NCBI GenBank assembly: GCA_017618715.1
Contig: JAFZTS010000031.1
Location: 1 to 64,000 of the forward strand
Reading direction: 5' to 3'
Source: Bacteroidales bacterium
GTDB lineage: Bacteria; Bacteroidota; Bacteroidia; Bacteroidales; UBA3663
Length of the DNA: 64,000 nt
Positions 16,036-28,555 of the stretch are shown here, piece after piece. The notes under the pieces were generated by a model, which was given only the letters and a program-made list of their open reading frames with translations, was not told the origin of the DNA and made no database searches. Both the position numbers and the translations under genes were made by a program. How positions within the stretch are numbered: the stretch's first letter is position 1; each line of letters starts with the position of its first letter.

Positions 16036-17034
16036 ATGGAAAAGAAACCCATTGTCTTGAGCGGCATCCGTGCCACCGGACACCTTCACCTCGGAAACTA
16101 CTATGGTGCATTGCGTAACTTTGTTGACATGCAGAACGACTACGACTGCCGTTACTTCATCGCCGACTACCATTCGCTGACCACGGCTCCCGATCCGACA
16201 GCCCTCAACGCCAACATTCGCAGCATTCTGGCCGAATACCTCGCTGCTGGCATGGATCCCGAGAAGTGCATGGTTTATGTGCAGAGCGACGTTCCCGAGA
16301 CCTGCGAATTCTACACCCTCCTCAATATGCACGCCTATCTGGGCGAACTTGAGAAGACCGTAGCCTTCAAGGACAAGGCACGCAAGAATCCCAACAATGT
16401 CAATGCCGGCCTGCTCACCTATCCCGTGCTCATGGCTGCCGACATCCTTCAGCACAAGGCAAACTTCGTGCCTGTGGGCAAGGATCAGTTGCAACATCTC
16501 GAGATGGCGCGCAACTTCGCCGTTCGTTTCAACCATTTCTACAAGGTCGATTTCTTTGTAGAGCCACATCCTTACGAGGCCAAGGGCGAACCCATCAAGA
16601 TTCCCGGCCTCGATGGCAGCGGCAAGATGGGAAAGAGCGAAGGCAACTGCATCTACATCAACGACGACGACAAGACCGTTATCAAGAAGTTCAAGAAGGC
16701 AGTCACCGACATGACTCCCACCGAGCCCAATTCCGAGATGAGCGAGCCCATCAAGAACCTCTTCTACTTCCTCAAGCTTACCAGCACGCAGGAAGTCTAT
16801 GACCAGTTCCTGGCCGCATGGAACGACTGCTCGATTCGCTACGGTGACCTCAAGACTCAGATTGCCGAAGACGTCCTCAAGGTGACACGCCCCATCCGCG
16901 AGCGCTATGAGGAGCTTTACGCCGACACCGACTACCTCAACAAGGTTCGTCAAATGGGAGCCGAGAAGGTTCGCCCCATCGTCCACGAGATTACCAGCCA
17001 GATGCGCGAAATCATGGGCATCCGCATGTTCTAA
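16036..17034 (+). CDS. trpS: Tryptophanyl-tRNA synthetase
   Basis: This 332-residue class I aminoacyl-tRNA synthetase charges tRNA-Trp. The HIGH-like motif is ATGHLHLGNYYGA at about residues 12-24. The KMSKS-like loop is GKMGKSEGN at about 196-204, with Gly for the first Ser, a variant seen in TrpRS. The length is that of the bacterial enzyme. It lies 27 nt downstream of the IMPase-family gene and 12 nt upstream of a small membrane-protein gene, so the three are likely cotranscribed. Confidence 0.96.
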   Translation: MEKKPIVLSGIRATGHLHLGNYYGALRNFVDMQNDYDCRYFIADYHSLTTAPDPTALNANIRSILAEYLAAGMDPEKCMVYVQSDVPETCEFYTLLNMHAYLGELEKTVAFKDKARKNPNNVNAGLLTYPVLMAADILQHKANFVPVGKDQLQHLEMARNFAVRFNHFYKVDFFVEPHPYEAKGEPIKIPGLDGSGKMGKSEGNCIYINDDDKTVIKKFKKAVTDMTPTEPNSEMSEPIKNLFYFLKLTSTQEVYDQFLAAWNDCSIRYGDLKTQIAEDVLKVTRPIRERYEELYADTDYLNKVRQMGAEKVRPIVHEITSQMREIMGIRMF

Positions 17035-17046
17035 ATAATCCCTCCC

Positions 17047-17511
17047 ATGCACATCCGACAAAAACTCTTCTTCCTGAACCACAGTTACAACACAGCATTC
17101 GTACTTAGTCTGCTGTGCTATACGTTGTCGATGTGCTTCGTCAGCGTGCGCGCCGACAACCTCGAGATCCACGGCTTCTTCCTCCTGCTTTTCGGCTGGA
17201 TGTCATTCGGCTTGAACAGCTACTTCCTCTGTTGGCTTGCCAACATCCTCTATGTCGTCAGCGCATGCATCGTTATACGCAAGGCGAAGAGTCTTTTCTG
17301 GATTTCTCTTCCCATGCCTGTCCTGGGCATCCTGTTGTTTTTCTGCGAGACGATTCCCAACTACGAAACAGGTCAGGAAACCATATTCTCCCTGTCAACA
17401 GGTTACTGGCTATGGTATGTGGCTCTCCTCTTGATGACACTCGCCTGCATTCTGCTACGAGTCAGGAATGCACGAAAGGAACCGGAGTATTCGCGCAGAT
17501 TCGGGGCATAA
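17047..17511 (+). CDS. Small membrane protein, four predicted TM segments
   Basis: This 154-residue protein has hydrophobic segments at about residues 17-37, 44-60, 60-80 and 85-100, and a further one at about 120-137, so four or five membrane passes. The C terminus is short and basic. No family recognised. It directly follows trpS and ends at a bidirectional terminator. Confidence 0.7.
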   Translation: MHIRQKLFFLNHSYNTAFVLSLLCYTLSMCFVSVRADNLEIHGFFLLLFGWMSFGLNSYFLCWLANILYVVSACIVIRKAKSLFWISLPMPVLGILLFFCETIPNYETGQETIFSLSTGYWLWYVALLLMTLACILLRVRNARKEPEYSRRFGA

Positions 17512-17524
17512 AACTCCAGTCCAT

Positions 17525-17566
17525 AAAAAACGGCCAAGATGCTGCATTTGCACCTTGGCCGTTTTT
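17525..17566. terminator. Bidirectional terminator between convergent genes
   Basis: AAAAACGGCCAAG pairs with CTTGGCCGTTTTT, a 13-bp stem with a 15-nt loop. A-runs and T-runs on both sides make it work in both directions. The stop codon of the minus-strand gene (17565-17567) overlaps its edge. Confidence 0.92.
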
Positions 17567-18002
17567 ATAATCGTAGTCGAAATAGATAGCCGCAACTGAT
17601 GAGCCACATCATGACGGGAACCGCGGCGACAAGCCCCAGAACGTGAATGTTTGTATCGACATCGAGAAAGAGCATGAGCGGCACGACAAAGAATCCGATG
17701 AGGGCAATGACCAGCGAAACCTGCAGAAACCGCCCGCCTTTCACGAATTCGCGGTTGACGTAGAGTGCGATGGCATTGAGCGCCCAACTGAAAGGGATGG
17801 CCAACACAAAGCCGACAAGCGAAACGGCAATGATCTTTCCGCGCGTGCTGATGGGAGCTTTCGCCGAAGAGAACTCATCATAGCCTCCGGCATTGGCATC
17901 CCCCAAGAAGCCATAGCATACGATGAACACGAATAGCATCAGCGCCATGATGACCAGAAACAGCTTGGCCAACCGAACGGAAAGAAGCCGGGACTCTTTC
18001 AT
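17565..18002 (-). CDS. Small membrane protein, four predicted TM segments
   Basis: This 145-residue protein has hydrophobic stretches at about residues 10-31, 57-80, 92-112 and 119-140. A Gly/Asp-rich loop (DANAGGYDEFSSAKAP) follows the first one. No family recognised. It is the last gene of the minus-strand group running from recF, 26 nt after the ABC-F gene. Confidence 0.7.
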   Translation of the reverse strand: MKESRLLSVRLAKLFLVIMALMLFVFIVCYGFLGDANAGGYDEFSSAKAPISTRGKIIAVSLVGFVLAIPFSWALNAIALYVNREFVKGGRFLQVSLVIALIGFFVVPLMLFLDVDTNIHVLGLVAAVPVMMWLISCGYLFRLRL

Positions 18003-18028
18003 CTGCCCTCCTTGGTAAATGCGCTGGT

Positions 18029-22158
<4,130 letters not shown>

Positions 22159-22188
22159 GAAGATAGATAAGGAATGCTCCTTATTATA

Positions 22189-22479
22189 TCAACGGATAAT
22201 GACGGATTTTATTATCTCAGAGCCCAACTTTTCGTTGAGGACAGTGCGAATAACAGTGCGTCGCATCAAAATGTCGTTCTTTAGCGAGGGCGATTTGAGG
22301 GTCACGAACAAGGTGCCCGATTGCAAATGGATGCGCTCGGTCTCAAGGGTGATGCGGTCTCCGAGGGCCTCTTGCCACACCTCAGCGATGCGCGTCTCGA
22401 AGACGTGATTCTCGAGTTGCGTCATCTTGAGATACTCTCGGATGATCTCACCTATCGATTGTTCGTTTTTCTTTTTCAT
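22189..22479 (-). CDS. DUF721 / DciA-like protein
   Basis: This 96-residue protein has the DUF721 core: helices around EIIREYLKMTQLENHVFETRIAEVW followed by the strand segment LFVTLKSPSLKNDILMRRTVI. DUF721 includes DciA, which helps load the replicative helicase DnaB in bacteria that lack DnaC. Many Bacteroidota have it beside recF, as here (36 nt downstream of the recF stop). Assignment to the helicase-loading role is by family only. Confidence 0.85.
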   Translation of the reverse strand: MKKKNEQSIGEIIREYLKMTQLENHVFETRIAEVWQEALGDRITLETERIHLQSGTLFVTLKSPSLKNDILMRRTVIRTVLNEKLGSEIIKSVIIR

Positions 22480-22491
22480 TGTTTTTTTCTT

Positions 22492-22509
22492 TCTAGAGCC
22501 TCTAGAGCC
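22492..22509. repeat. Two copies of a 9-bp unit between recF and DUF721 genes
   Basis: TCTAGAGCC is repeated exactly at 22492 and 22501, and a diverged third unit overlaps the recF stop codon (22516-22518). It is the shortest member of the set of 9-bp arrays next to stop codons. Confidence 0.6.
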
Positions 22510-22515
22510 TCACGC

Positions 22516-23625
22516 TCACTTCTCCGAAACCACCCTATACTCTCCGTGGCTCACCTCGAAGAGCTTATAGCTCTCGGTGCACCTGTCGATGATGCGGTCG
22601 AGATACTCGCGGTTGGTGTCGGTGATGAAGATCTGCCCGAACCTGTCACTGGCCACCAGGCGGATGATCTGCTCCACGCGGTCGCCATCCAGACGGTCGA
22701 AGATGTCATCAAGCAGAAGGATGGGGGTGGTGTGCCCCATGCGGCGCAGGAAATCGAACTGCGCCAACTTGAGTCCAACGAGGAAGGTCTTGTTCTGCCC
22801 TTGTGAGCCAAGCTGCTTCATCTGGTAATCCCCAATCTGGAAATCGAGGTCATCCTTGTGCGCACCACGGGTGGTGTAGCCCAAGGCAAGGTCGCGGTTG
22901 CGGACGGCATTCAGCAGGGGCATAAGGCTCTCTCCGCTCTCGAAATGGGAGGTGTAGTTGATCGAGACCTCCTCGCGACCCATCGAGATTTGTCGATAGA
23001 ACTCCTGAAAGACAGGGGTGAAATCATCGACGAACTGACGTCGGGCAGCATAGATCTGCTGGCCGTAGAAATCCATCTGTTCTTCACAGGCCTGATAAAG
23101 CAAAGGGTCGGTACAGGGAGGCTCCTGCTTCAGCAGACTATTTCGCTGCAGGAGTGCCTGGTTATAGCGAATCAGGGCGTTGAGATAGGGCTTGTTGAAC
23201 TGGCTGATCACCATGTCCATGAACTTTCGGCGCTCTTCGCTGCCACCCTGCAGCAACACGTTGTGCGAAGGCGTAAGCAGGACAATCGGCAACAGCCCGA
23301 TGTGGTCGCTCAGGCGTTGATACTCCTTGCCGGCACGCTTGAATGACTTCCTGCTGTGAAGCTTGTAGCCGCAACGGATGTCTTCAGGGTGGTCATTCAG
23401 TTCATAATGACCGTTGAGCAGGAAGAATTCCTCGCCGTGCGTCATCACCTGGCTGTCGGTCAAGCCATTGAACGATTTGCAGAACGAGAGGTAATGGATA
23501 GCATCCAGCAGGTTCGTCTTGCCCATGCCGTTCTGGCCCACCAGGCAGTTGACGCCGGGTGAGAAGGTGAGGTCTGCCTCACGGATGTTCTTGTAATTTA
23601 CGATACTGAGATGCTCCAGTTTCAT
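22516..23625 (-). CDS. recF: DNA replication and repair protein RecF
   Basis: This 369-residue SMC-like ATPase loads RecA at gapped DNA with RecO/RecR. Walker A is GQNGMGKTN at about residues 30-38, the signature region is LGSQGQNKTF, and Walker B is ILLLDDIFDRLD. The ATG at 23625 (MKLEHLSIVNYKNI) matches the family start; the in-frame ATG at 23685 lies at the promoter and is rejected. It heads the minus-strand run recF, DUF721, TonB receptor, ABC-F, membrane protein. Confidence 0.95.
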   Translation of the reverse strand: MKLEHLSIVNYKNIREADLTFSPGVNCLVGQNGMGKTNLLDAIHYLSFCKSFNGLTDSQVMTHGEEFFLLNGHYELNDHPEDIRCGYKLHSRKSFKRAGKEYQRLSDHIGLLPIVLLTPSHNVLLQGGSEERRKFMDMVISQFNKPYLNALIRYNQALLQRNSLLKQEPPCTDPLLYQACEEQMDFYGQQIYAARRQFVDDFTPVFQEFYRQISMGREEVSINYTSHFESGESLMPLLNAVRNRDLALGYTTRGAHKDDLDFQIGDYQMKQLGSQGQNKTFLVGLKLAQFDFLRRMGHTTPILLLDDIFDRLDGDRVEQIIRLVASDRFGQIFITDTNREYLDRIIDRCTESYKLFEVSHGEYRVVSEK

Positions 23626-23682
23626 AGGTCCTATACTGCCATTTTTTGCCGATAAAGCCAAAAAACTTGTAGATTGACGTGG

Positions 23683-23714
23683 CAAAGATACGAAATTTCA
23701 GGGGAAAATACGAA
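23683..23714 (-). promoter_or_regulatory. recF promoter
   Basis: On the minus strand TTCG (23714-23711, one mismatch to TTTG), 20 nt, TATCTTTG (23690-23683). The leader is about 50 nt. Confidence 0.75.
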
Positions 23715-23740
23715 TTTTAAACATTTTTTTCGTAAAAATT

Positions 23741-23771
23741 ATTGTTTATTCAAGTAAAATCGCTAAATTTG
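23741..23771 (+). promoter_or_regulatory. Promoter of the TPR protein - ribH operon
   Basis: ATTG at 23741-23744 (one mismatch), 19 nt, TAAATTTG at 23764-23771. It is divergent from the recF promoter. Confidence 0.7.
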
Positions 23772-23810
23772 CGCCGCTAAATATGCAAATAATAATAAAC
23801 AATATACAAC

Positions 23811-24473
23811 ATGGCAAAAAAAGAAATCAAAAAAGTAGAGGAAACTGCAATCGACCAGCCACTCAGCAAAACTGAGGAGTTCCTCGGACAAAAAGAAAAC
23901 CAGAAGAAGATCGTTTATTTCTTTATCGCGCTCATTATCATCGTAGCCATCATCTTCGGATGGCGTTGGATGAACCAGCGCAACAACGAGAAAGCTCAGA
24001 ACGAGATCTGGAACTCAGAACTCCTCTTCGACCAGGGTCAGTACGAGCAGGCTCTCGACGGCTTCGAGGCTGTCGTTGAAGAATATGGTTCGACCAGGGC
24101 CGGTAACACCGCAAAGGCTTATGCAGGTCTCTGCCACAAGAACCTCGGCAACTATGAGGATGCCATCAAATACCTCCAGGATTTCGACGGCAACGACAAC
24201 GTGATCGCTCCAGCTATCCTCAGCGCCCTCGGCGACTGCTATGTGGATAAGGAGAACCCCGACTACGATAAGGCCGCCCAGACCTTCGAGCAGGCAGCCA
24301 AGGCCGCCAACAATGCTCTTTACTCCCCTCTCTTCCTCCGCAAGGCAGGTCTTGCTTACGAAGAGGCCGGCGACACAAAGAACGCCCTTAAGGTATATCA
24401 GAGCGTCAAGGACAATTGGGCAGAGACATCCATCGCCCAGTCGATTGACAAGTATATTGAACGTGTTAAATAA
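23811..24473 (+). CDS. Membrane-anchored tetratricopeptide-repeat protein
   Basis: This 220-residue protein has a charged N-terminal tail, one hydrophobic segment at about 34-52 (IVYFFIALIIIVAIIFGWRW), and a periplasmic or cytoplasmic TPR region of three to four repeats. The repeats are visible as YEQALDGFEAVVEEY, YEDAIKYLQDF, YDKAAQTFEQAAKA and TKNALKVYQSV. The plan resembles YfgM-type TPR_21 proteins, which in E. coli bind the Sec-associated chaperone PpiD; that role is only by analogy. It lies 9 nt upstream of ribH and shares its promoter. Confidence 0.85.
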   Translation: MAKKEIKKVEETAIDQPLSKTEEFLGQKENQKKIVYFFIALIIIVAIIFGWRWMNQRNNEKAQNEIWNSELLFDQGQYEQALDGFEAVVEEYGSTRAGNTAKAYAGLCHKNLGNYEDAIKYLQDFDGNDNVIAPAILSALGDCYVDKENPDYDKAAQTFEQAAKAANNALYSPLFLRKAGLAYEEAGDTKNALKVYQSVKDNWAETSIAQSIDKYIERVK

Positions 24474-24482
24474 ATTTTCAAA

Positions 24483-24953
24483 ATGAGTGACCCTGTGGCG
24501 GCGGATTGCACCGCGAACAGTACAGACGCAAGCATCGGTATAGTAGTTTCCGAATGGCAACCAGAGATCAGTAATGCACTTCTCGAACAGGCTTTGAAGA
24601 AGCTTGAGCAGTGCGGAGTAATGAGGGAGGACATCTACGTCAGTCATGTGCCCGGAGCAATGGAGCTCCCCTTCGGCGCCCGACAGATGAACAATATGAT
24701 GGAGCCAAGTGCCGTAATCATGTTCGGCTGCGTAGTGCGTGAGAACAATCCTCACTACGACATCATCTGCCAGACATTGAGCCGTAGCATCACCCACCTC
24801 AATCTTCATGGTGACATTCCATTCATCTTTGGTGTCGTCACAACCGACACCCTCGAGGATGCAAGAAAGTTGACACAGGAAGGTGTTGGCGCACAAAGCG
24901 CCCTCGCCGCACTCAAGATGGTGAACATGATGGCATCACTCGTCAATCAGTAA
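24483..24953 (+). CDS. ribH: 6,7-dimethyl-8-ribityllumazine synthase
   Basis: This 156-residue enzyme condenses 5-amino-6-ribitylamino-uracil with 3,4-dihydroxy-2-butanone 4-phosphate in riboflavin synthesis. Signatures are VPGAMELPFGAR, the substrate loop GCVVRENNPHYDIIC (containing the conserved His), and PFIFGVVTTDTLEDA. The loop reads RENNPHYD where most homologues have RGxTxHyd/RGETPHFD, a modest variant. The N-terminal 15 residues before the first strand (SIGIVVSEW) are longer than usual. No other rib genes are in the window. Confidence 0.94.
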   Translation: MSDPVAADCTANSTDASIGIVVSEWQPEISNALLEQALKKLEQCGVMREDIYVSHVPGAMELPFGARQMNNMMEPSAVIMFGCVVRENNPHYDIICQTLSRSITHLNLHGDIPFIFGVVTTDTLEDARKLTQEGVGAQSALAALKMVNMMASLVNQ

Positions 24954-24976
24954 ACCATCCACAGGAACACAACACT

Positions 24977-25000
24977 TTAGCGGAACATCGCTTCCGCTAA
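24977..25000 (+). other. Hairpin between ribH and tRNA-Gly
   Basis: TTAGCGGAA pairs with TTCCGCTAA, a 9-bp perfect stem with a 6-nt loop. There is no T-run after it. It lies 5 nt before the tRNA. It could be a weak terminator for ribH or a processing signal for the tRNA precursor. Confidence 0.5.
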
Positions 25001-25005
25001 TCTCT

Positions 25006-25078
25006 GCGAAATTAGCTCAGTTGGTAGAGCATTGGCTTCCCAAGCCGAGGGTCGCGGGTTCGAGTCCCGTATTTCGCT
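25006..25078 (+). tRNA. tRNA-Gly (anticodon CCC)
   Basis: A complete cloverleaf: acceptor GCGAAAT/ATTTCGC, D arm AGCTCAGTTGGTAGAGC, anticodon stem TTGGC/GCCGA around the loop TTCCCAA (anticodon CCC, reads GGG), and T arm GCGGG-TTCGAGT-CCCGT. The discriminator base is T and CCA is not encoded. It is followed by a strong terminator and by an integrase remnant, so it probably served as an attachment site. Confidence 0.95.
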
Positions 25079-25086
25079 CCCACTTC

Positions 25087-25133
25087 ATCTGCTGAATATC
25101 AAGTATTTACAAGATATTTGGCAGATTTTTTTG
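25087..25133 (+). terminator. Terminator of tRNA-Gly
   Basis: ATCTGCTGAATATC pairs with GATATTTGGCAGAT, 14 bp including two G-T wobbles, with a 12-nt loop, followed by seven T residues. Confidence 0.92.
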
Positions 25134-25218
25134 TTATATGTTGATTTGATGAAAATGCCCCAAAATACCCGAAAACTGAACGAATTTTAGTCAATAACTT
25201 TTCAAATACTTGACAGAA

Positions 25219-25704
25219 ATGGCTAGGATAAGTGTCGTTTTCAATGGGAAAATCGCAAAAAATGGCCTTGCACCAATCAGGATGTCAATATGCCATAATG
25301 GGAAAACTGCGTATATAAATCTGGGCATAAACATACCTCCAGAGCAATGGAACGGTTGTTATGACGAGTGGGTAATAGGCAAGAAGGCATGGGCAATAAA
25401 TCAAAGTATTGAATGCAGACTAGCGCAGGCTCAAGCTGACCTATCAAGGATGGAGAAAATCCACTAGATGTCAGTTACCGATATAAAGGATGCATTACTT
25501 CATATTGAACCCAAGAAGAAAAGTCGCAAACTGACGAACGAGTTATCACTCAATATGGTTGATTTATCTAGACTAACAAAAATAGATAAAGATGGCTATA
25601 TAAGATACAAGAGAGCAAAGACTGGTAGAGCATACTGTATCAAGGTCGAGCCTGAAGCAGTTGGATTATTTAATATTCCTTCTCACTACCTCTTCGGAGT
25701 ATAA
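25219..25704 (+). pseudogene. Decayed tyrosine-type integrase
   Basis: The reading frame from ATG 25219 has the N-terminal arm-binding domain found in integrases of Bacteroides conjugative elements (RISVVFNGKIAKNGLAPIRM, LGINIPPEQWN). A TAG at 25465-25467 stops it, and the same frame then continues to 25704. The second part holds scraps of the catalytic domain (LTKIDKDGYIRYKRAKTGR, then IKVEPEAVGLF) directly after an N-terminal core segment. Most of the core-binding and catalytic domain, including the RxxHxH and Tyr regions, is therefore missing. It lies 140 nt downstream of tRNA-Gly, the usual place for such an integrase. Inactive remnant of an integrated element; no other mobile genes are left nearby. 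Confidence 0.78.
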
Positions 25705-25844
25705 GGGTACAGTTGCAGGAAGCGAGGATAAAGGCCGTTTCTGAAATAGGTGAGCAAAGCTTATTGTACGGAGAAATGCATGGCTCTAAAGATGCTGCTT
25801 GCGGTGGGAGATTTCGTCCGTTTTGGTTCAAAAGGAAGATAGAG

Positions 25845-25884
25845 TGTCAAATTTTTAGACACAATGATGTCAATTTTTTAGACA
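25845..25884 (+). promoter_or_regulatory. Paired 17-bp elements upstream of permease 1
   Basis: TGTCAAATTTTTAGACA at 25845-25861 and TGTCAATTTTTTAGACA at 25868-25884, each of the form TGTC-N9-GACA. Their starts are 23 bp apart. The second starts 42 bp before the -33 element at 25910. The same layout occurs before the second permease (31449-31488). Probable operator or activator sites for a shared regulator not in this window. Confidence 0.75.
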
Positions 25885-25909
25885 ATCGTCATTTGTGGGA
25901 CTCGAAGGG

Positions 25910-25941
25910 TTTGGAAGAATGGAATCCATCATGTATCTTTG
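25910..25941 (+). promoter_or_regulatory. Promoter of permease 1
   Basis: TTTG at 25910-25913, 20 nt, TATCTTTG at 25934-25941. The leader to the ATG at 25967 is only about 19 nt. Confidence 0.85.
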
Positions 25942-25966
25942 CAAGGTATTTCATGGATAATTGTGT

Positions 25967-28324
25967 ATGAAAAGCTATCTGATTTTTCTGTCAAGGAATA
26001 AGCTTTATACCTTCATCGAGGCATTCGGTCTAGCGTTTGCATTGGGGTTTGTCGTCCTGCTGGTGTCGTATGCCAAGACGGAGTTCAGCGTGGGCAAGAA
26101 TCTTCAAAATGCTGACAAGGTTTATGCCTTGGGCAGCGGAAAGTTCTATGGATTGACACTTGACACACCTGTAGAGTTTTTTCCTTCATTTCCGGAGATT
26201 GATGCTTGGACGCGAATAGCCAATGGCAATGAACAGGACGTAGTGATTGGTGAAAATTACTACAGAGCGACCTCCGCCTATATTGATTCCACCTTCTTTC
26301 AGATGTTCGACTATGAGCTTAGGGGGTGTGACCAGCGGCAGGTGCTGACCAATGACCATGACGTGATAGTCTCGGAAGCATTCGCTCGCAAAGCCTTTGC
26401 TGGCGAGGATGCCATCGGTAAACAACTGAAGGTGAGGGACGACATCTATACCGTTTGTGGTGTGTTGGAGGATTTCGGACGAAGGGATTTGTTCGTTGAA
26501 AATGACCTCTTCTTCAGCATCAAGCGAGCATACGACTTGTACCGCTCGATGGACAACTTCGGCAATACGATGACGTTCCTGACCTTGAAGCCTGGTACAG
26601 ATCCCCAGACTTTGGCCGACAAGTTGTTGGACAAGTACGTGGAATATTGGGGCGAGTTCTATGCCCGTGATGGGAGCAGGGGAGCAGCGATGTGGGGTTC
26701 TTCACTTACGCGGTTCGACAAAATATACTTCGACGAAGCGCACGAAAGCTATAGCAAGGTAAAGAAGGGTAACAGGACCCTTGTCGAAGTGCTCCTGCTC
26801 GTAGCTCTCATCCTGCTCGTCTCGGCATGCCTCAACTACGTGAATCTCACCGTCGCCTTGACGGGCAAGAGGGCGAAGGAGATGACGATGCGCCGCGTAC
26901 TGGGCGAGCAGACCCGTGGTGTGCTCTTCCGCTATTTCAGCGAGGCTTTTCTCTTCACCGCAGCTTGTTTCCTTTTGGGCTATTTCGTGGCCTATCTGTT
27001 CAAGCCGCTGTTTGAGGAATGGCTTTCGACGAGCATCCCACTCATTCCAGATTTCCAGATGGTTTTCTGGTCGGTCATTGCCCTGCTGCTTCTTTCGCTC
27101 ATCTCCAGCCTCCTACCTGCCTTGTTGGTACTCCAGTTCAAACCTTTGGACGTGGTGAAGGGCGCTTTCCAGTTTCGCAGCAAGATGTTGTTCGGCAGGG
27201 TGTTCATCGTCGTGCAAAACATGATCAGCATGGTGCTGATTGCCGTGGCGATGACGATGAGCTCGCAGCTGAATCATCTCCTGTCCCTGCCTTTGGGGTA
27301 TCGGCCGAATAACCTGATTGCCGTTTCGGCCTTTGATTTAGGTTTTACCTTTGAAATTCAGGACATACTGCGGCAGCGTCTGCTTGCATTGCCCCAGGTC
27401 GATGCCGTGGGCTTGGCGGCTAACCTGCCCTACAGGACCTCATTCAATGGGTTACACGACGGGGAGGGCAATACGTCATGGATCAATTATACGTCGATGG
27501 ACACCACCACCTTTCGGCTGCTGGGCTTCAAGATCGTTGAGCAGTTCGCTGCACCCACGGACAGCATGTGCTGGGTGGATCGCGAAACGCAAAGCCGCTA
27601 CAATATCTCTGCCGAACACCCTTCGATCGAAACCAGGGATAAGGAGACGAATAGCAAGAAGGTCCGTTACAGAATCTGCGGTATTGTCGAGAATTATCGG
27701 AGCGGAATGGGCAACTACGTTCCCCGATTCGAGGACTCACACAATGTGATCCAGTTGCTCGGTGCCGATGGCTATTATTGGAGCCAACTCGTAAAGGTCA
27801 GAGGGGATAAGGACGAGGCCCTGGCTGCGGTGAGGAAAACCTGTAAGGATGTTATGCGTCAGCTCAAGGGATATTCCCAGGAATTGAACTGCTCGTATTA
27901 TGACGAATCGATGCGCGATGCTTTGACCCAGGAGCGCCACACGATGCAGTTTGTCCTATGCTTCATGTTCCTTTCGATTCTGATTTCTGCGCTCGGCCTC
28001 TTTGCTATGTCGGTCAACTACAGCGAGCAGCATAGCAAGTCGATTGCAATCGGCAAGATCATGGGTGCTTCGGTGCGCGAATCGGTATGGAAACTTTCGA
28101 GACGTTTCATCCTCCTGTCACTTGTCGCCATCGTGCTGGCTATCCCGCTTTGTGTGAAGGCGATGAACTATTACTTGCAGGACTTCTATAATCGCATCGA
28201 CTTCCCGTGGCTGGTCATCCTGCTTTCTGCCATCATTACGATGTTGGTAGTCATCCTGTCAATTTTGGGCCAAGCTATCAGAATCGCCACTCGGAATCCC
28301 ATCGAAGGCATTAAGACCGAATAG
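25967..28324 (+). CDS. ABC transporter permease, MacB/FtsX type (1)
   Basis: A protein of 785 residues starting at ATG 25967 (MKSYLIFLSRNKLYTF); a TTG two codons upstream is not needed. It has two tandem MacB-like modules: an N-terminal TM helix (about 14-36), a periplasmic MacB_PCD domain (about 40-240), three TM helices of the FtsX domain (about 275-400), a further TM helix (about 420), a second periplasmic domain (about 440-650), and a final FtsX triple (about 665-780) ending RIATRNPIEGIKTE. Such permeases pair with a LolD/MacB-like ATPase for export or mechanotransmission. No ATPase gene follows directly; the nearest is at 34023, behind the second permease. Its regulatory region matches that of permease 2. 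Confidence 0.9.
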   Translation: MKSYLIFLSRNKLYTFIEAFGLAFALGFVVLLVSYAKTEFSVGKNLQNADKVYALGSGKFYGLTLDTPVEFFPSFPEIDAWTRIANGNEQDVVIGENYYRATSAYIDSTFFQMFDYELRGCDQRQVLTNDHDVIVSEAFARKAFAGEDAIGKQLKVRDDIYTVCGVLEDFGRRDLFVENDLFFSIKRAYDLYRSMDNFGNTMTFLTLKPGTDPQTLADKLLDKYVEYWGEFYARDGSRGAAMWGSSLTRFDKIYFDEAHESYSKVKKGNRTLVEVLLLVALILLVSACLNYVNLTVALTGKRAKEMTMRRVLGEQTRGVLFRYFSEAFLFTAACFLLGYFVAYLFKPLFEEWLSTSIPLIPDFQMVFWSVIALLLLSLISSLLPALLVLQFKPLDVVKGAFQFRSKMLFGRVFIVVQNMISMVLIAVAMTMSSQLNHLLSLPLGYRPNNLIAVSAFDLGFTFEIQDILRQRLLALPQVDAVGLAANLPYRTSFNGLHDGEGNTSWINYTSMDTTTFRLLGFKIVEQFAAPTDSMCWVDRETQSRYNISAEHPSIETRDKETNSKKVRYRICGIVENYRSGMGNYVPRFEDSHNVIQLLGADGYYWSQLVKVRGDKDEALAAVRKTCKDVMRQLKGYSQELNCSYYDESMRDALTQERHTMQFVLCFMFLSILISALGLFAMSVNYSEQHSKSIAIGKIMGASVRESVWKLSRRFILLSLVAIVLAIPLCVKAMNYYLQDFYNRIDFPWLVILLSAIITMLVVILSILGQAIRIATRNPIEGIKTE

Positions 28325-28383
28325 GCTTGTCTCTACTCTTCGTTTGAGTCCCAATACACACACATTATCATATTATTATTCCG

Positions 28384-28421
28384 ATCGTGTTGAAGACCTT
28401 GTGTTTTCAGCACGATTTTTT
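28384..28421 (+). terminator. Terminator after permease 1
   Basis: ATCGTGTTGAA pairs with TTCAGCACGAT, 11 bp with one wobble and an 11-nt loop, followed by a T-run. It separates permease 1 from the downstream genes, so permease 1 is monocistronic. Confidence 0.9.
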
Positions 28422-28458
28422 ATAATTTGGAGATAATTCAAGTTCGCGCAAGAGACGG

Positions 28459-28498
28459 TGTCAAACAATCATACACAAGTGTGTGTAATAATTTGACA
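28459..28498 (+). promoter_or_regulatory. Nested palindrome upstream of the structured RNA
   Basis: The outer arms are TGTCAAA (28459-28465) and TTTGACA (28492-28498). The inner arms are TACACA and TGTGTA around AGTG. The dyad ends 25 bp before the promoter at 28524. A smaller TGTC...GACA dyad (28559-28572) covers the predicted start point. Both share the TGTC half-site with the permease operators, which suggests the same or a related regulator. Confidence 0.55.
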
Positions 28499-28523
28499 AA
28501 CCGCTTTTCGGGACTTCGGAATC

Positions 28524-28555
28524 CTTGCAAGAAAGAAAAGAGTGGTGTATCTTTG
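28524..28555 (+). promoter_or_regulatory. Promoter of the structured RNA candidate
   Basis: CTTG at 28524-28527 (one mismatch), 20 nt, TATCTTTG at 28548-28555. The start would be near 28562, about 50 nt before the folded element. Confidence 0.75.

Noticed and set aside
16030..17172. 380-codon frame antisense to trpS
   Set aside because: Valine/leucine-rich shadow of trpS codon usage; trpS on the plus strand has all its motifs.
22189..23771. Replication origin next to recF and the DUF721 gene
   Set aside because: No dnaA gene, no cluster of DnaA boxes and no AT-rich unwinding region were seen. recF alone is not evidence of an origin.
25713..25970. 85-codon frame between the integrase remnant and permease 1
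   Set aside because: No family, runs through the operator pair and promoter of permease 1 and overlaps its start; composition is that of intergenic DNA.
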